Assembly (NCBI RefSeq): GCF_001659605.2
Contig: NC_035166.2
Span: 20,873,225-20,937,224, forward strand
DNA: 64,000 nt
DNA from: Manihot esculenta
Taxonomy: Eukaryota > Streptophyta > Magnoliopsida > Malpighiales > Euphorbiaceae
Direction of reading: 5' to 3'
Every line of letters starts with the position of its first letter. The first letter of the stretch is position 1. The notes under the pieces are model-generated. The model did not search any database. It worked only from the letters and a program-made list of their open reading frames with translations, and was not told the origin of the DNA. Positions 22,851 through 35,387 of this stretch are shown one piece after another. A program made the position numbers and the translations under genes.

Positions 22851-25250
22851 ATTCATTTTGTATTGTATATAATAATGAGTATTAAATTGTTAAATAATTT
22901 AAATTAATCGTTTTAAATTGAGTATAAAGTAGATCCAAACGATTATTTAAATCCGTTTGAATCGAGCCATTTCAATAATCTTAGCTAATTAGAATTTTTT
23001 TTATTAAAAGAAATATAATTATTTATACATAATGCTTCTGTTTTGTGAATTGAAATTATAGTAAATTCTATAATTAAATTTTAAAGATAAATGACAAAAG
23101 AGTTGAGGGGGAGAGAGAGAGAGAGTGGCAGACGACTAAGATTAAAAGTAAGAGGCGATGTGGCAGAGTCTTGTACTGTACGTAGCATTAGCAGCCTATT
23201 TATCAAAAGCCACATGAACTTTTTCTTTCTCATCGCAAAAAGCCAACAACTTTAGTTATCTATCTCTTTTTCTTTTTATATATTTTTCAACTCAAATTAT
23301 TATTTTGATACAATTAACTCCACGAGTTGAGAGCTCTCAGTTTTAGAGAAGACTTTAATATTAATGAACTAAAATCTATTATTATAAAATAAAATTTTAA
23401 TTTAAATAAGAAATGATGAAAAGGCTAATTAAGTACGATTTCAAGTTTTTTTATTAATTATTCTTCTTAATTAAATGCTTGAAAAAGTCATTACATACAG
23501 TAAATTTTAGTAAAATAAATATTCCTCCCTCTGCTTCTATGAATTAAAAATTAAAATAATAAAATTTATATTATATTTCCTAATTATATTATTAATTAAG
23601 ATTTATTTGACATTGTTATTAAAGTTATTATTGAGAAAAAAAATACTTTTTTAAATGTACTAGTTAAGAAATATTAAAGATTGATTTAAAATTAATTTTT
23701 AACATAATTTAATAATAAAAATATCAAAATAATAAAATAACTTTTTTTAAACGAATTTTTTTCAACATTTAAAATTATATTTTTTAATGCTACTAAGTTG
23801 TTATTGGAAATAATAGATTTAAAGAAGTATTAAATTAAAAAAATAAAAATTGTATATTATTATTAGTAAATTTATTAGTAAATTATTAATAGATTATGAT
23901 CCGATCGGTAAATTTATGGGTAATATAAATAAATAAAAATAAAATTATTTCAATTCATATAATAAATTTTATTATTATTGTTTATTAATTCAGTAATATT
24001 TGAAATTATATTATTAGTATTATAAATAAGTTTTTAATTTATTTATAATAATTATTAGAAAAACATATAATATGTTGAAAAATTATATTTATATTTACAA
24101 AAAAAAAAAGAATAGATGATAAAATGAATTGAGGAAAATAGAAAATGAGAGAATGGAAATGTGATAAAAATAAATAGATAATGAGAGAAAAATGATATAA
24201 AATAAGAGAAAATGAAAAGAAATGGAATAAGGAAAAATTAGAGAAAATGATAGAAAAAATTATGAAGAATAAAGGCAAAAAATGAAAGAAGAGTGGAGAA
24301 ACAATTAGAGAAAAGAGAAGAAACAATTACAAAAGAAAACAAATAGAGAGAGAATAATAGAAAAAGAAAATTACAGAAAAAAAATGAAAGAAACTAATAT
24401 AGATGAAATTGCTGAGAAAAAATGAAGAAAAGGATAAAATAGGAAAGAAAAATAATGAAACAAAAGAAAATGTAAAAGTAATAAAAAAATTTTATAGAGA
24501 AAAATGAATAAAATAAGAGAATATAAATATGAGAAAAATGAGTAAAAGTGATTAATTATAGAGAATAGTATATGAAAAAATAAGGATAATGGAAGGAAAG
24601 AGAATGATATGAAAAAAATAAGAGAAAAAATTATGAGGTGAGAAAATTGAATGAAAGAAAAAAATTAGGAAAAGAAAGAAAATGTGAGAAAATAAAATAA
24701 TAGAATGAACGAGATAAATAAAGAAGAAAGATAGTGTTATATTTATAAATATAAATTATTAATATTAAATACATTGTTAAATTTTAATAGAAAACTGATT
24801 TTTTTTTTTATAAAAAAATTATCAATGAATTTAAAATCCCTTAAAACCCGTTGCAAAGTGAAAATTGATGGATTTAAGAAGTATGGAATTTTAATTTTGA
24901 ATTTGCCAATGAATTTACCATTTAATCAGTTGGTAAATTCCAACATTCTTTTACTCATAAATTTGATGATGAAATTCATTGATGGATTTTCAAATTCATT
25001 ATTAATTTATTAGTAATTTCAATACTTTTTAAATGATCAACTAATTTATGAATGGATTTTGAGTTGGTCAGTAAATATCAACCATAATTATTTTTAAAAA
25101 TTTTAAAATCCGTTACTAACAGAAATAGATTATCAAAAAATTTCAAAATTCGTTAGTGAATTTTGTATAATTTTTTTATGTTAAAAATTAGCAATAAATT
25201 TTAAGATCGTTCATAAATCCGCTATAAATTTTTGTAGAAGGTGAGGCAAT
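22851..25250. repeat. AT-rich, low-complexity and probably transposon-derived DNA
   Basis: The stretch 24085-24735 is almost free of C on the plus strand (A/G-rich with GAGAAAATG-like words). The flanks at 23870-23930 and 24770-25240 hold many degenerate copies of AAATTCGTTAGTGAATTT-like words in both orientations, as in subterminal regions of CACTA elements. The right edge near 25220 reads AAATTTTTGTAG, close to the complement of a CACTACAAAAATT end. No clear target duplication was found and no protein is coded. Confidence 0.4.
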
Positions 25251-25371
25251 TTCCACAGCATGCAGTATTAATTTGAGCAACAGAAAACATCTATTTCCCG
25301 GATAGAAATACCATGATCAAAGACCACACAAATACAGAATTAAACAGAAAGATAGAAAAAAAAACCTGAAT

Positions 25372-25790
25372 CTCAATGCATTGCTGAAGAATATACAGAA
25401 AACCCACCAATGCCGTAAGCTAGCCCTTCAGATCAACAAAGAGCACGAACTGTTGCATAAACATAAACTTTTTAACAAACAATTGCAATAGATATATGTA
25501 CCAAAAAAGAAAAACCAAGAAAGATCTGATCAAGAGAAGTGTGCGCGTGTGTACATCAAGAAGCAGCAAATGCTGAAGCAACAAACCCCGAAAAAAGAGA
25601 GAGAACTCTGTGCAACGATAGTAAACACCAGTTTTGGGAAGGAAAGAGATAGAAAAGAAAGAAAAACAAGAACACAGTTTCGTTTTGGAAAGAATCCGAA
25701 AGAAGCTTCTCTCTCTCAGTGAAAGCCTCAACTCGGCCGGAGGAGGAGGAAGAGGAAGAGTAGTACCGTTATATAAGGTTGGTGGATGAG
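25372..25790 (-). promoter_or_regulatory. TATA box plus leader-like exon of an unknown transcript
   Basis: On the minus strand CTTATATAAC (25771-25780) is followed by about 390 nt of CT-rich sequence of plant 5'-UTR character. It ends in GAGATTCAG|GTTTTT, a good donor, at about 25372. Downstream on the same strand only AT-rich repeat is seen, so no coding exon can be attached. The 130-codon frame across it (25420-25812) is low-complexity. It could be a remnant promoter, a non-coding RNA or the leader of a decayed gene. Confidence 0.3.
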
Positions 25791-25830
25791 TGAAGCAGTT
25801 AACAATTAACAACTGACAGAAGCCTGCAAC

Positions 25831-27680
25831 ACCTGACTCTCTCTCAGTTTTTATGTGGATTAGTTATTTTCATTTGTTCGTTTTGGATCAGTTGCGTGAT
25901 CTTATTACGGTATTAGGTGCACCCTGAGCCTGACTGACTCTATTCTATAGAATCCATGAAATCTTTTATCCTTGATCATTTTAAAGAGAGTACTGTATAA
26001 AACAAGAGCATATAAATATCAGAAAAGTCCAAACATTTGAATAGATCCAAAGTGTAATTAATACTATAAAATGAGAGGTGTCTGCATGTTGGATCACTGC
26101 CACTGGCTCTGGAATTAATGATCTGATCGCTCTTTTGTTTTCTTTAATGCAGCGATCGAGTGTGGAGAGTAAAGCCCAAATTTGAGCCTTTTCTAAATGT
26201 ACTGAATCATGATTCTGTGTGTGTGCATGCAGCATTTAGGGTTGGTCACTTGAAGTACTATCACGAGATATTGCCGTCTTGGAGAGCTGCAAAAGAACAT
26301 AATTACTCTGCATTAGGCCCTCACAGATTGTTGTCTGCGTAAATGCATATTAATTTTTATTTTTTTTCGTACAATTATTATTTATCATTGCTCTTGCGGC
26401 TTGGCTATAGAGAGAGTCCTCCACTTTGAGATTGCAGATCCATTCCTTCGGGCGGTGGGGGCCTTCTCCTTGCCCAACTGTGGATTTCTTCTCTCTCTAC
26501 ATAAAGTGTCGATGAGGTAGCGGTTCGTATAGGTGGCCATGCATGGTGCAATGAGTCTCCTTTGACCATGGGAGTGGTGGTCTTGTCGATGAGGCTGAAT
26601 GCAGCTCCTTCCCGCTTCTTGGCCTAAGGGTCTCTGTTTTCTATGGACTTATTGAGTTCATTAGTGGTCCTCTTGAGTTTCAGTAAGTATTGAAGGTCAT
26701 ATTGGCTATGGTTGATGGGGAATCCACAAGTCCTCCCTTTCCTTTCTAGCGGTGGGAGTTTTCTATGATGAGGTTGTGCAACGTTAAAGAGTTAAAGCAA
26801 ACTTTATAATGTTACAAACAACTACAAGACATTATAACTATTTTTAGATTGGACGAATTAGTTGAAGATATCAAGAAAATTGAGTATTTCTTATCACAGC
26901 CCATTTTCGTAGAAAATTATTTTGACTATAATTGAATCCTTAGTCGAATCAAATTTTTAGTTCATTTTTGGTTCGGATCATAAGGTTTAAGATTAGACTT
27001 TCTTATTTATCTTGCCTCAGTGAATTTTGAAAAACTATTGTAGACCTTGTAATCTTTGTTCCATCAATGAATTATTATCTTTGATAGAAAAAAATGTAAA
27101 AGGAATATTGCAACATCCCACCTCATTTGGAAATGGAAAATTAAAGGGGTATATGTATATATATATATATTCAATCATCTAATTCCAAATGGTTCAGGAC
27201 CTAGGAAGGAAAGCACCTTCAAGCACCAGAAAAACCAATATAGAAATTAATTAACACCCCACGTCCTAAAATCAATGAAAATAAGGAAACTACTGGGAAT
27301 AACATCCACTTGCATCCTCCATAAGTCATTCTATTTCAGATTTACTAATTCCAACACTTGTTCGACCAAAAAAAAAAAAAAAATCCAACACTTGTTCGAC
27401 CAAAAAAAAAAATCCAACACTTTGCTATAACCTTTTACGTGTCCTGCACATCAGTGCCGGAAAAGGACAAACAAAGCAAAGCAAAGCAGTACACACATAA
27501 CCTTTTTTTCATGTCCCACGCATAAGTGCCAGAAAAGGGTAAATAAAGCATTAAACACTCGCATGTACTAGATCTAATTAGACCAATGCTATCCAGAGTA
27601 TGCAAAGACCAGCGGGAAAAAAATAATAATAATAAAATCAAACAAGATATTAACTAAGTGAAGAGATTACACCAACAGAT
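25831..27680. other. Spacer with possible LINE 3'-end remnant and small direct repeats
   Basis: The stretch 26400-27095 ends in TTGTAATCTTTG...ATCAATGAATTATTATCTTTGATAGAAAAAAA, which resembles the 3' UTR of plant LINEs on the plus strand, but carries no ORF2 domain that I can read. Around 27348-27420 a unit of TCCAACACTTGTTCGACC plus an A-run is duplicated. Around 27430-27545 two diverged copies of a GTCC(T/C)(G/A)C...AGTGCC(G/A)GAAAAGG unit occur. Confidence 0.3.
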
Positions 27681-27689
27681 AACCCACAG

Positions 27690-28843
27690 CTAAAGATGTC
27701 TTGACTTTAATGAACGTAACTTATGCCTGATTGAAGAAACAGCATCCCGCAACCATGAAGATGGCTTAATCCCCCTGTCAGTAAGCTAATAGGCTGCAGC
27801 CACACTTATTTTCCTTTTATCTTGTAGCTCCAAACGCTTCATATTGGAGATGGAAGACCCAGTAGATTCTGAAAAGATTGAAGTTGCACTAATTAATGCT
27901 CACTTATCCTCTACTTTTGTCAAACCTGGAAGAGAACTTCACGTGCTGCATTCCAGCATCTTCTTTATGCCTAGTCCCATTTTCCTCCAAGCAACCTCTA
28001 TTTCAGCAACCTTTTCTTTTGACTTCTAAGTTGGCTCGAAGAGCTTTGTTAAGGGCATAGTCATCTGAATGTCTGGCATCAGATACTCGATGAAGTTGAA
28101 CTAGGACTGGATCAGCTTATTTCTTCTTCTGCAGATCCTCTTCCTGATGTTCAAGACGATAAAATGGATCTGGTAGTTTACCCCTCTGTTAAACAAATAA
28201 CTGAACCAAAATGTTAGTTTTATACGGACCTTCATGATGTTTCTGCATCCTCAATATTGAACTCATCACTCGAGTCCCAGTGTTAATCACACATTTCACA
28301 GTTTTTTTAATCTGTCTGAACAACAATTTCATGTTTGCACCATGCAGATTTCATAATGAAGCTCCATCTCTAAAGGAAGCAAGAAGAGATGTAAAAAATT
28401 AGATTTAAAACTAAAAAAATGGCCCCATCGTAATAAGTGAATATGATATAGAAATGAGCTCTTCAATTGGCTAAGCAATGAAATTAATTAACAGGTGAAC
28501 TTTCTCACGGATTAAAATCATGAGCAAGATACAACAAATCAGGTTGTTGCAAGCGTGATGCAAGTCCACATTTCAACCTAATATTTTCCAACTAAAATAT
28601 AATATACCAGAATAATAAGATAGTATGATCCTTAAATCAAACATGAGCAACAGTATCATAGGATCCCTTCATATGTTTCTAACCTTCTATCTTAAAATGT
28701 TGGTAACATCTGTTAATCAGATGTTAGAGATACCTTTGTAGAATAACAGTTCCCCACTTGCTTTTTACTCTGCATTGAACCGATCACCTTTAACAATCAT
28801 TGAATTGCAACCACCAGACCATGCATTGAATGGCATCTCGAAG
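27690..28843 (-). pseudogene. Decayed CWC16/CCDC130-type splicing factor gene (introns retained)
   Basis: Four blocks in the correct order on the minus strand match the plant CCDC130 (Yju2/CWC16 family) protein. They are 28842-28735 (FEMPFNAWSGGCNSMIVKG, then FNAE followed by a stop), 28390-28245 (MKSAWCKHEIVVQTD then a stop), 28167-27960 (GKLPDPFYRLEHQEEDLQKK then a stop; then LHRVSDARHSDDYALNKALR) and 27860-27690 (MKRLELQDKRKISVAAA and IKPSSWL, in different frames). The zinc-site cysteines are partly gone and stops and frameshifts are frequent. Intron-like gaps between blocks show a duplicated gene copy rather than a retrocopy. The N-terminal exon was not found. The family normally acts in spliceosome activation. 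Confidence 0.8.
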
Positions 28844-28860
28844 CTGAATGTAAGAAAATT

Positions 28861-30156
28861 ATGTCAGACTGGTATTACAGTGGGCAGGAGAGAAAATTTT
28901 AAAGTTGTTTAGGCTTTTTATTCAAGTACCACTATCACTTGGCTGCTAGCTATTCAGAAGCTCCGTTATAATATTTTCTTCATATGCTTCTACCGGAACT
29001 TAAGATGATCCATTGACTCAGTTCATCTTCATTTTTAGTTAACCAATATTTTGTTGTAAAAATTTATACGTAGGAAATTCATCCCTTTCCATAGTGGTTT
29101 TGATCCATGTCTTCAATTCTAATAGAAAGCAACATTTAACGTTTTTATGACAGATGTGTTCTTTGTGAAATAAAATATTAAATGCATATTTGATAATTTA
29201 TATGCTCTGAGAACTCTGAAAGGATGAAATCCTAAAATCAACCCCTTCAAAAGTCAGCCAATTTCCATTACCAGATGGCAAATATTTAAGATATGATTCT
29301 TTAAACATAAACCACAAGTCATCAACCTTTTAATACAATGCTATTGAAATGATACCTAGTTATCAAAATGCCCTGGTATATTTTTCTTGCTTCTCCCTTA
29401 GAGCATGCTGACCATGGAACTTGTTCAAAGAACCCTGAAATTAAAATTGAGAATCCCCCTAATCAAAGATACTGAAGCAAAATAAACTAGATTACTATAT
29501 GAAAATGCATATTTTTGCAATATTATACCAGTTCTGGAGTGCATTCTGGGGTTAGTAGAAATTATCAGCTCTAACAGGTTCAGATAAAATGTGTTAGAAT
29601 CTTGAACAAACTCATGAAAACAAATAAGTAAGCTATTAGAGAACAAAACTATCTGCTGCAAGACAAGGAACGACCTCTGTCAAATTCTCAAACATGTTTA
29701 GTTTGCTCCTAATGGGAACCAAATCTTAAGCCAAGAAGACTTCAAGTTTCTTACAAATCACCACCACTTTCTACATGCAAGCATCAGGGACACATTAAAA
29801 CAATCACCATACGTTTCTCATAAATAAACAAAGCTTCTGTCACATGCTTCAAAGTTCAGAAAGAGTAAGAAATTTTTTTTAAAAAAATGCTAAAGGGAGC
29901 AACCCAAATTTATGAAATTCTTCCATTCACATAAATCAATGAAAAAAAGTTGCATTTGAATACACAAATATGAAATCTAACAAAACAATAAATGCTTCTG
30001 ACTAAAACTGTTGCAACAAACATATTATACCAAAATCATATAGACTATAACAAAACCTGATGATATAAGATAACTAGCCAATTGACAAACAGAACAGAAC
30101 GAGTAAACATAAACACAGATTTCCATGATTGCAGAAAGAGAATAGAGATTCCTTAC
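28861..30156. other. Spacer, no gene seen
   Basis: Mixed AT-rich sequence between the CWC16 relic and the small exon-like start at 30220. Minus-strand ORFs such as 29425-29661 have no family features. Confidence 0.45.
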
Positions 30157-30220
30157 CATTTGTCTCCTTGTCGGAAGTAGAACTAACTTGGGGGAGATTC
30201 CGATCTTTCTTCTTTCCCAT
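30157..30220 (-). other. Candidate first coding exon of an unrecognised gene
   Basis: The minus strand has an ATG followed by 20 codons (MGKKKDRNLPQVSSTS and on) ending at AAATG|GTAAGG, an excellent splice donor. The base composition upstream looks like a promoter. No following exon could be attached except the decayed CWC16 blocks 1.3 kb downstream, whose known N-terminus is different. It may be a relic or a short non-coding transcript. Confidence 0.25.
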
Positions 30221-30222
30221 GA

Positions 30223-32000
30223 ATTTTGGTCATGTGGATGTGGAGATTGGATAAGTCGGATCTCCCTTTGAGGAGTGCCTGACTAAACGTCATCGTTTAT
30301 ATTCCCAACCTAACCTTTTTTAACATCGTCTACAGACGGAGAAAGTTTTACTCGGCCTTCAGTTCAGGAACATGGATGACAAAACCGAACCGCCCCGACT
30401 GGAAACCCAGACCCGCACAAAATTCCGCTTGATCTGATTTCAATCTGATTTACTATGGTTCTGATTATGGTCTTAAAAAAAAAAAAAACTCAAATTTTAT
30501 TAATTACACTCTAAACTTTAATAAAATAACAAAATTATTTTATCTTTATTGAAAAAAACTTTTTTATTTCATAAAATTTTAAATCACAATCAATAAATTT
30601 AATATACAATCAGTAATAATTTAAAATATATATTTTTTAAAAATTATTTATAATGTAATTAATTTGTATTTAATTAAGATTATTTTCTTTATTTTTTAAT
30701 ATAATTATAATTAAGACAAAAAAGAACATATTTAAAAATAAATTTTTAACTTAAAAAATTATTCTTATACTTCATAACTAAAAAATAAATAAATCATTAT
30801 TAAATATAATAATTAGCCACTTATTTTAATTTTTTAATATGCGTTATTTATTTATTTTATGATAATATGTATAATTTTTATCACTGTAATAAATTTTTTA
30901 AAATAATTATTCAATTTAGCTATGAATAAATTCAATATAAACTTAGTTATACAAATGTCAATATTTTGCGTTAAACATTTTATTTATCAGTGAGTTAAAT
31001 ATATTTTTAATCACTGAATCAAATTAAATTATACGCTACTCTTTTTTTAATAGGAATTGAATTTGAGAGGTGAATTAAATTTGTGAACTAAATTAAATTA
31101 CAGATGTTTTTTTTTATTTTAATTGAAAATATAATAATTTAGTTGAAGTTTTACCTAACTATAAAATCAAATTATATATATAAATATATATGTATAAAGA
31201 TTGTGTTGACAAATAGATAGACAACCTTCCATTTATAAGGTCAACAGACTTAATTTAATTTTTTTTTTTATTTTAATATAATGGTAAGATAGTATTGTGG
31301 GTTAATTTCATTTTTAATCTAACTCACTAAAAAATATGTTAATTTTATAAGCAAGTGGCAAAAATAACTTTGATGAAAAAGCAACCCACTGAATTATAAT
31401 GAGTAATTTATAAAAATAATAAGTGTAATTGAAACTTACCCTACAAATTTCTTTTGGGCATGCAAAAATCCTATCATTAGTGAAATTCTGAAGCTCTGAT
31501 TACTACCACAAGGCTGCATTTGCAAGCCAACTTGCAGGTTTCATTCAGTTCAAAAATAGGGGAAAAAAAGAAATTATCTCCAAGAATTCTAATTTCTTTT
31601 ATAAAATTGTATTTATTTTTTGAAAATATATATATAAAAACGAGCATAATCAAACGTAGTATAATTCCAGGTTTGACAAAATGTTATAATGACCTTTTTT
31701 GTTGCTTGATTTCGAAGAAACTCTCATTGGGAAAGGGTCTACACCGTCTCCTTTCGTTTTCAGCAACGAATCATCTTCAAAAGGTAGCAAATCTCACATG
31801 AAAGCCCTGAAAAAGCTTAAACACACACTCTCGCATTTTCATTTCAACCCTCATCTCTTCTGTTCATACATTAGATTAATTCAAGCTGTCAAACTTTGAC
31901 AAAAATTTTCCCACATTTAATAGCTACTAATTTTTTAAAATTTTTCTAACCTTTAGAGCTGCTCCTCATCATTTTCTTGCTCCATGCTTCCTCTTCTTCT
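30223..32000. other. Spacer upstream of the CLE gene, no gene seen
   Basis: The stretch 30470-31430 is strongly AT-rich with T-runs. The 300 bases before the CLE start should hold its promoter, but no clear TATA element is visible. The ORFs at 31520-31899 show no family features. Confidence 0.5.
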
Positions 32001-32017
32001 TCTCCTTCTCTTCCACC

Positions 32018-32374
32018 ATGGCCTTCAAAGTTTCACACAGTACCCTAATTTATATCATCCTTTGGCTTTCTCTCCTCTTACTAGTGTTTCATGAGCTTTA
32101 TAATTTCAACACCAACATCATCATCAGCAAGAAAGGAATCATTAATACAACCACCCATTATTCCTCCATCCCTCATCCTTCATTTCTCAACAGAAAAGTT
32201 CTTGCTTCAACATTTGACTTCACCCCATTTCAAAAGAAGCACCACCGCCACCGTGGAAAACCTTCGCCGCCGGAGAAGCAAGTTCATAAAGAAGAAGATG
32301 GAAACGAGATCGATCCACGTTATGGTGTCGAAAAGCGACTTGTTCCTACTGGTCCGAACCCATTACACCATTGA
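32018..32374 (+). CDS. CLE: CLE signalling peptide precursor, 118 aa
   Basis: A single-exon prepropeptide. Residues 8-25 are a hydrophobic signal sequence (STLIYIILWLSLLLLVF). A variable, basic, His-rich spacer follows. The last 12 residues (107-118) are the CLE motif RLVPTGPNPLHH, ending exactly at the stop codon. CLE peptides are secreted, trimmed to 12-13 residues, usually hydroxylated at the prolines, and read by LRR receptor kinases to set stem-cell, vascular or nodule fate. The PNPLHH ending matches the CLE9-CLE13 group. Position near TCP12 and bHLH30 homologues points to CLE12. Thr replaces the usual Ser before GPNP, a minor change. Flanking spacer on both sides lacks other genes. Confidence 0.95.
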   Translation: MAFKVSHSTLIYIILWLSLLLLVFHELYNFNTNIIISKKGIINTTTHYSSIPHPSFLNRKVLASTFDFTPFQKKHHRHRGKPSPPEKQVHKEEDGNEIDPRYGVEKRLVPTGPNPLHH

Positions 32375-35370
32375 TGATTGATATTTCTTTGCTTGCTTCC
32401 TACACTTGATCGATTATAAATGATTATATTATCACTCAGTTGAATGAGAAAGGTGATGGTTAGTCACGAGAGCTTTCATTACTTGTATGATGCTTCATAG
32501 TTTTCTTTTATTACTTAAATTTTTTGAATATATTTTTTTTTTCCAGTAAGGCTATAGTCATCAGATTTTCTGGATCATTAATTAATGAAAAGCATGATTA
32601 TTAGCATGATAAAAGTGAAAACTAATGATTTTTTTTTTCTAATATAGTTTATTTTATTATTATGGGGTTTGAAGAGTAGCTGTGACGGCACGGCAGAGAA
32701 ATTGAAGAAGATATGCGTAAGCTATAACACAATAATGATATTTATTAATGGGGTTGGTAATTAGTTAAATAAATCATTGCTTTCTTTTCATTTCAAGATA
32801 AAGAAATTGTCCTCTCTGCATTTCAGGTGAAGGCTATTTGATGCTACAATACTCAACTTTGCCAACTACTTGCTAAACCTAAAGGCTTTTACTTTTCCCC
32901 TTCCTCCAAATATTTTCACCTCCATGAATATGAGTTGTGATTTTTTTTTTTTAAACATGAGATCACTTGGAAAATGACATAAAAACCCCTTTTCTCATCA
33001 AGTTGGGAAAAAGGTTGAATATACAGGCAGAAAGTTTATCAAACTTTATCATAGACCAAGTAGTTGCAAAATCATCAAAGTTTGAAACCCTAATTTCCAT
33101 ATATATAAATATAAAGGGGTAGTTGGGAGTGTCAAAAGCAAAATATTGACCTAATTAAAGACTTCATCTATGGTGAAAAAGAATAATAATATAAAAAGAC
33201 GATTCATGATTCATGGGAGACAATGTAATGCTGCATTTTGTTTTTGTTTTTGTTTTTTGTTTTCTGTGTTTTCAGAAAAGGACGTTTAGAAAAAGATATT
33301 TTTCAAGAAATTAATTAATTACTTTTCTTGTGTTTATATTTTTAATTTTTTAGCAAAAAAAAATTAAAACTTTTATTTTGTAATATTATAGGCTAATTAG
33401 TGATCGATACTCAATTTAACTTAGAAATAAAAATTTTTGAGCTAGATTTTTACTGATTCATATCTAAAATCATGATATTCAAGTTCTTGATTTTTTTTTT
33501 TAGTACAAAATAAATTAAGAAACTCACTTTCTTGATATTTGTTTTTTGGGTTAAATTAAAATTTCCATATTATAATTTAGACAAGAAGTTAAAAGTAAGC
33601 TAAATTGATTTAAAAAATAAATAAATAAATACAAGTATGTAATTGAGTATAATTAATTCATTAAAAATATAATAAAAGCCAAAATTCTGATACCCCATTA
33701 GTAAAGGTGTGGGTCTCCAAGAAGGAATATTCAATCATTGAGGGATTGGAAACATATTATCCCAAAATATAGATTAATTTAAGTACAGCCGCACAAAGTG
33801 ATCATCATGTAAATTACCAACTTGGAAAACTATTTTCTAACTTAAAATAAGTTTAAAATTAACCAAATTATGTTTAAAAGATTAATTCCGACATAATTAT
33901 GAGTGGTTAAAAATAATGAATATAGACCAAATTCAAAGTTACCTAATTATAATTAATAATTATATTTTTTAGTTAATAAATTTTTAATTTGTAGTTTTTT
34001 ACTATAATTAATGAGATTAATCGAATTTAAAATCTTTCCATTTCATACCTAGTACAAAAATTGAGTCCAATCAAAATTCTTTGTGAAAATTTAATTAATA
34101 ATACAAAACACCAGAATTCAATTTCAATTTTTGGAAGCATCTGCGGAAATAAAATCATTTAAAATAAAAATCATAATTAACTTTTGCATTAATTGTAAAA
34201 ATCATAAATCAAATTCAATTAGTTAGGATCTAAAAGTAAATTCTTTTATTGCGATAGCTTGCAAAATTGAGGATACATACCTACAACGACGGGCTGAGGA
34301 GTTTGGCTGAGGTTATTTATTTATTTATTTTGAAATAGGGATTAGGAATGAGATCAAAAATTAAAAAGTAGAACTCGAGAATTTTACTCAGATGGAACTA
34401 CTCATATTTATTCATATTATCTCTTTTGTTTTAAAAATAAAGTTACTTATTGTATTAATAAAATTTTATTAAATAAAAAAAATATAATTCTAAATAGATA
34501 ATTATGATTGATAGATTTTTTAGCCAAAGTATAACCTAGTATTACATCCAAACCATCTAACAGAAAATATCAATTTTAGAGTTTAATAAAAAATTATAAT
34601 AATTTAAAATTAAATCCCTGATAATTTGATAAAAATACTTTTCAAATAAAAATACTTCTCAAATATCTATCTAAATCCCTGTATAAGATAAATTTGATAA
34701 AAATACTTATTCTTCTTTTTCATCTCTCAAACATAAATCATTAAGATATCTCGAATAAAGTCACGGAATAGAATTTTTACGAAATAAATCTCCAATAAGA
34801 TTTCAAGTCTGACGTCATCGTTGCGATTTCAAAAACGCATAATAACCTGTAAACCTCCCTATTATCTTGTTTTTAAAATTTTAAGTTCTAAGTGAAAATA
34901 ATTTAAATTTATTATAGTTATAAATCACCGTAAATTTAATTTTTAAATGAAAATAATTTAAATTATAATTAATAATTAAATAAAAAATAAATAAAAACGT
35001 AATTATTTAAATACAATTTAATAATACGATATAAATAGGAATGTATAAGTAAGAAAAGGAATATGAAAACTTTTTGAAATTTTAGTTATTTTCAAATTTT
35101 AGTTAATCATAGAAATTGAAATTTAATTTTTCAAATTTACATTTTGAATAACTAATTAAACTTTTTTAATTCTTTTTTTTTTTTTCTTACAAGGAAATAG
35201 ATCCGAGATTTCATCATTCCCAGTTTTTAAAAATAAATCAGATCGGTTATAGGCTCAATTCCAGTCTTTTCGGTTCAGCCGGTCGAAAAAGTCCGGTTTC
35301 ACAACAATGGTCGGCTTGCTCAACATCGACATTCAACGCACAACTCGCGACAGACGCTTCCCATAATTTT
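32375..35370. other. Spacer between CLE and Get3d, no gene seen
   Basis: Three kilobases of AT-rich sequence; the first 200 bases are probably the CLE 3' UTR. No domain-bearing ORF, RNA gene or clear transposon end was recognised. The last 200 bases before 35388 become GC-richer, as expected near a promoter. Confidence 0.55.
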
Positions 35371-35387
35371 CTTTGAACTCCGTAGTA

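Noticed and set aside
25420..25812. 130-codon minus-strand ORF
   Set aside because: Leu/Phe-rich translation of a CT-rich leader-like stretch; its start lies upstream of the probable TATA box, so it is not a plausible protein.
26400..27095. Possible LINE 3' end on the plus strand
   Set aside because: Only the tail-like text supports it; no readable reverse transcriptase or zinc-binding segment and no target duplication.
27844..28029. Plus-strand ORF starting MEMEDPVDSEKIEV
   Set aside because: It is antisense to blocks of the CWC16 pseudogene, which explain the sequence better.
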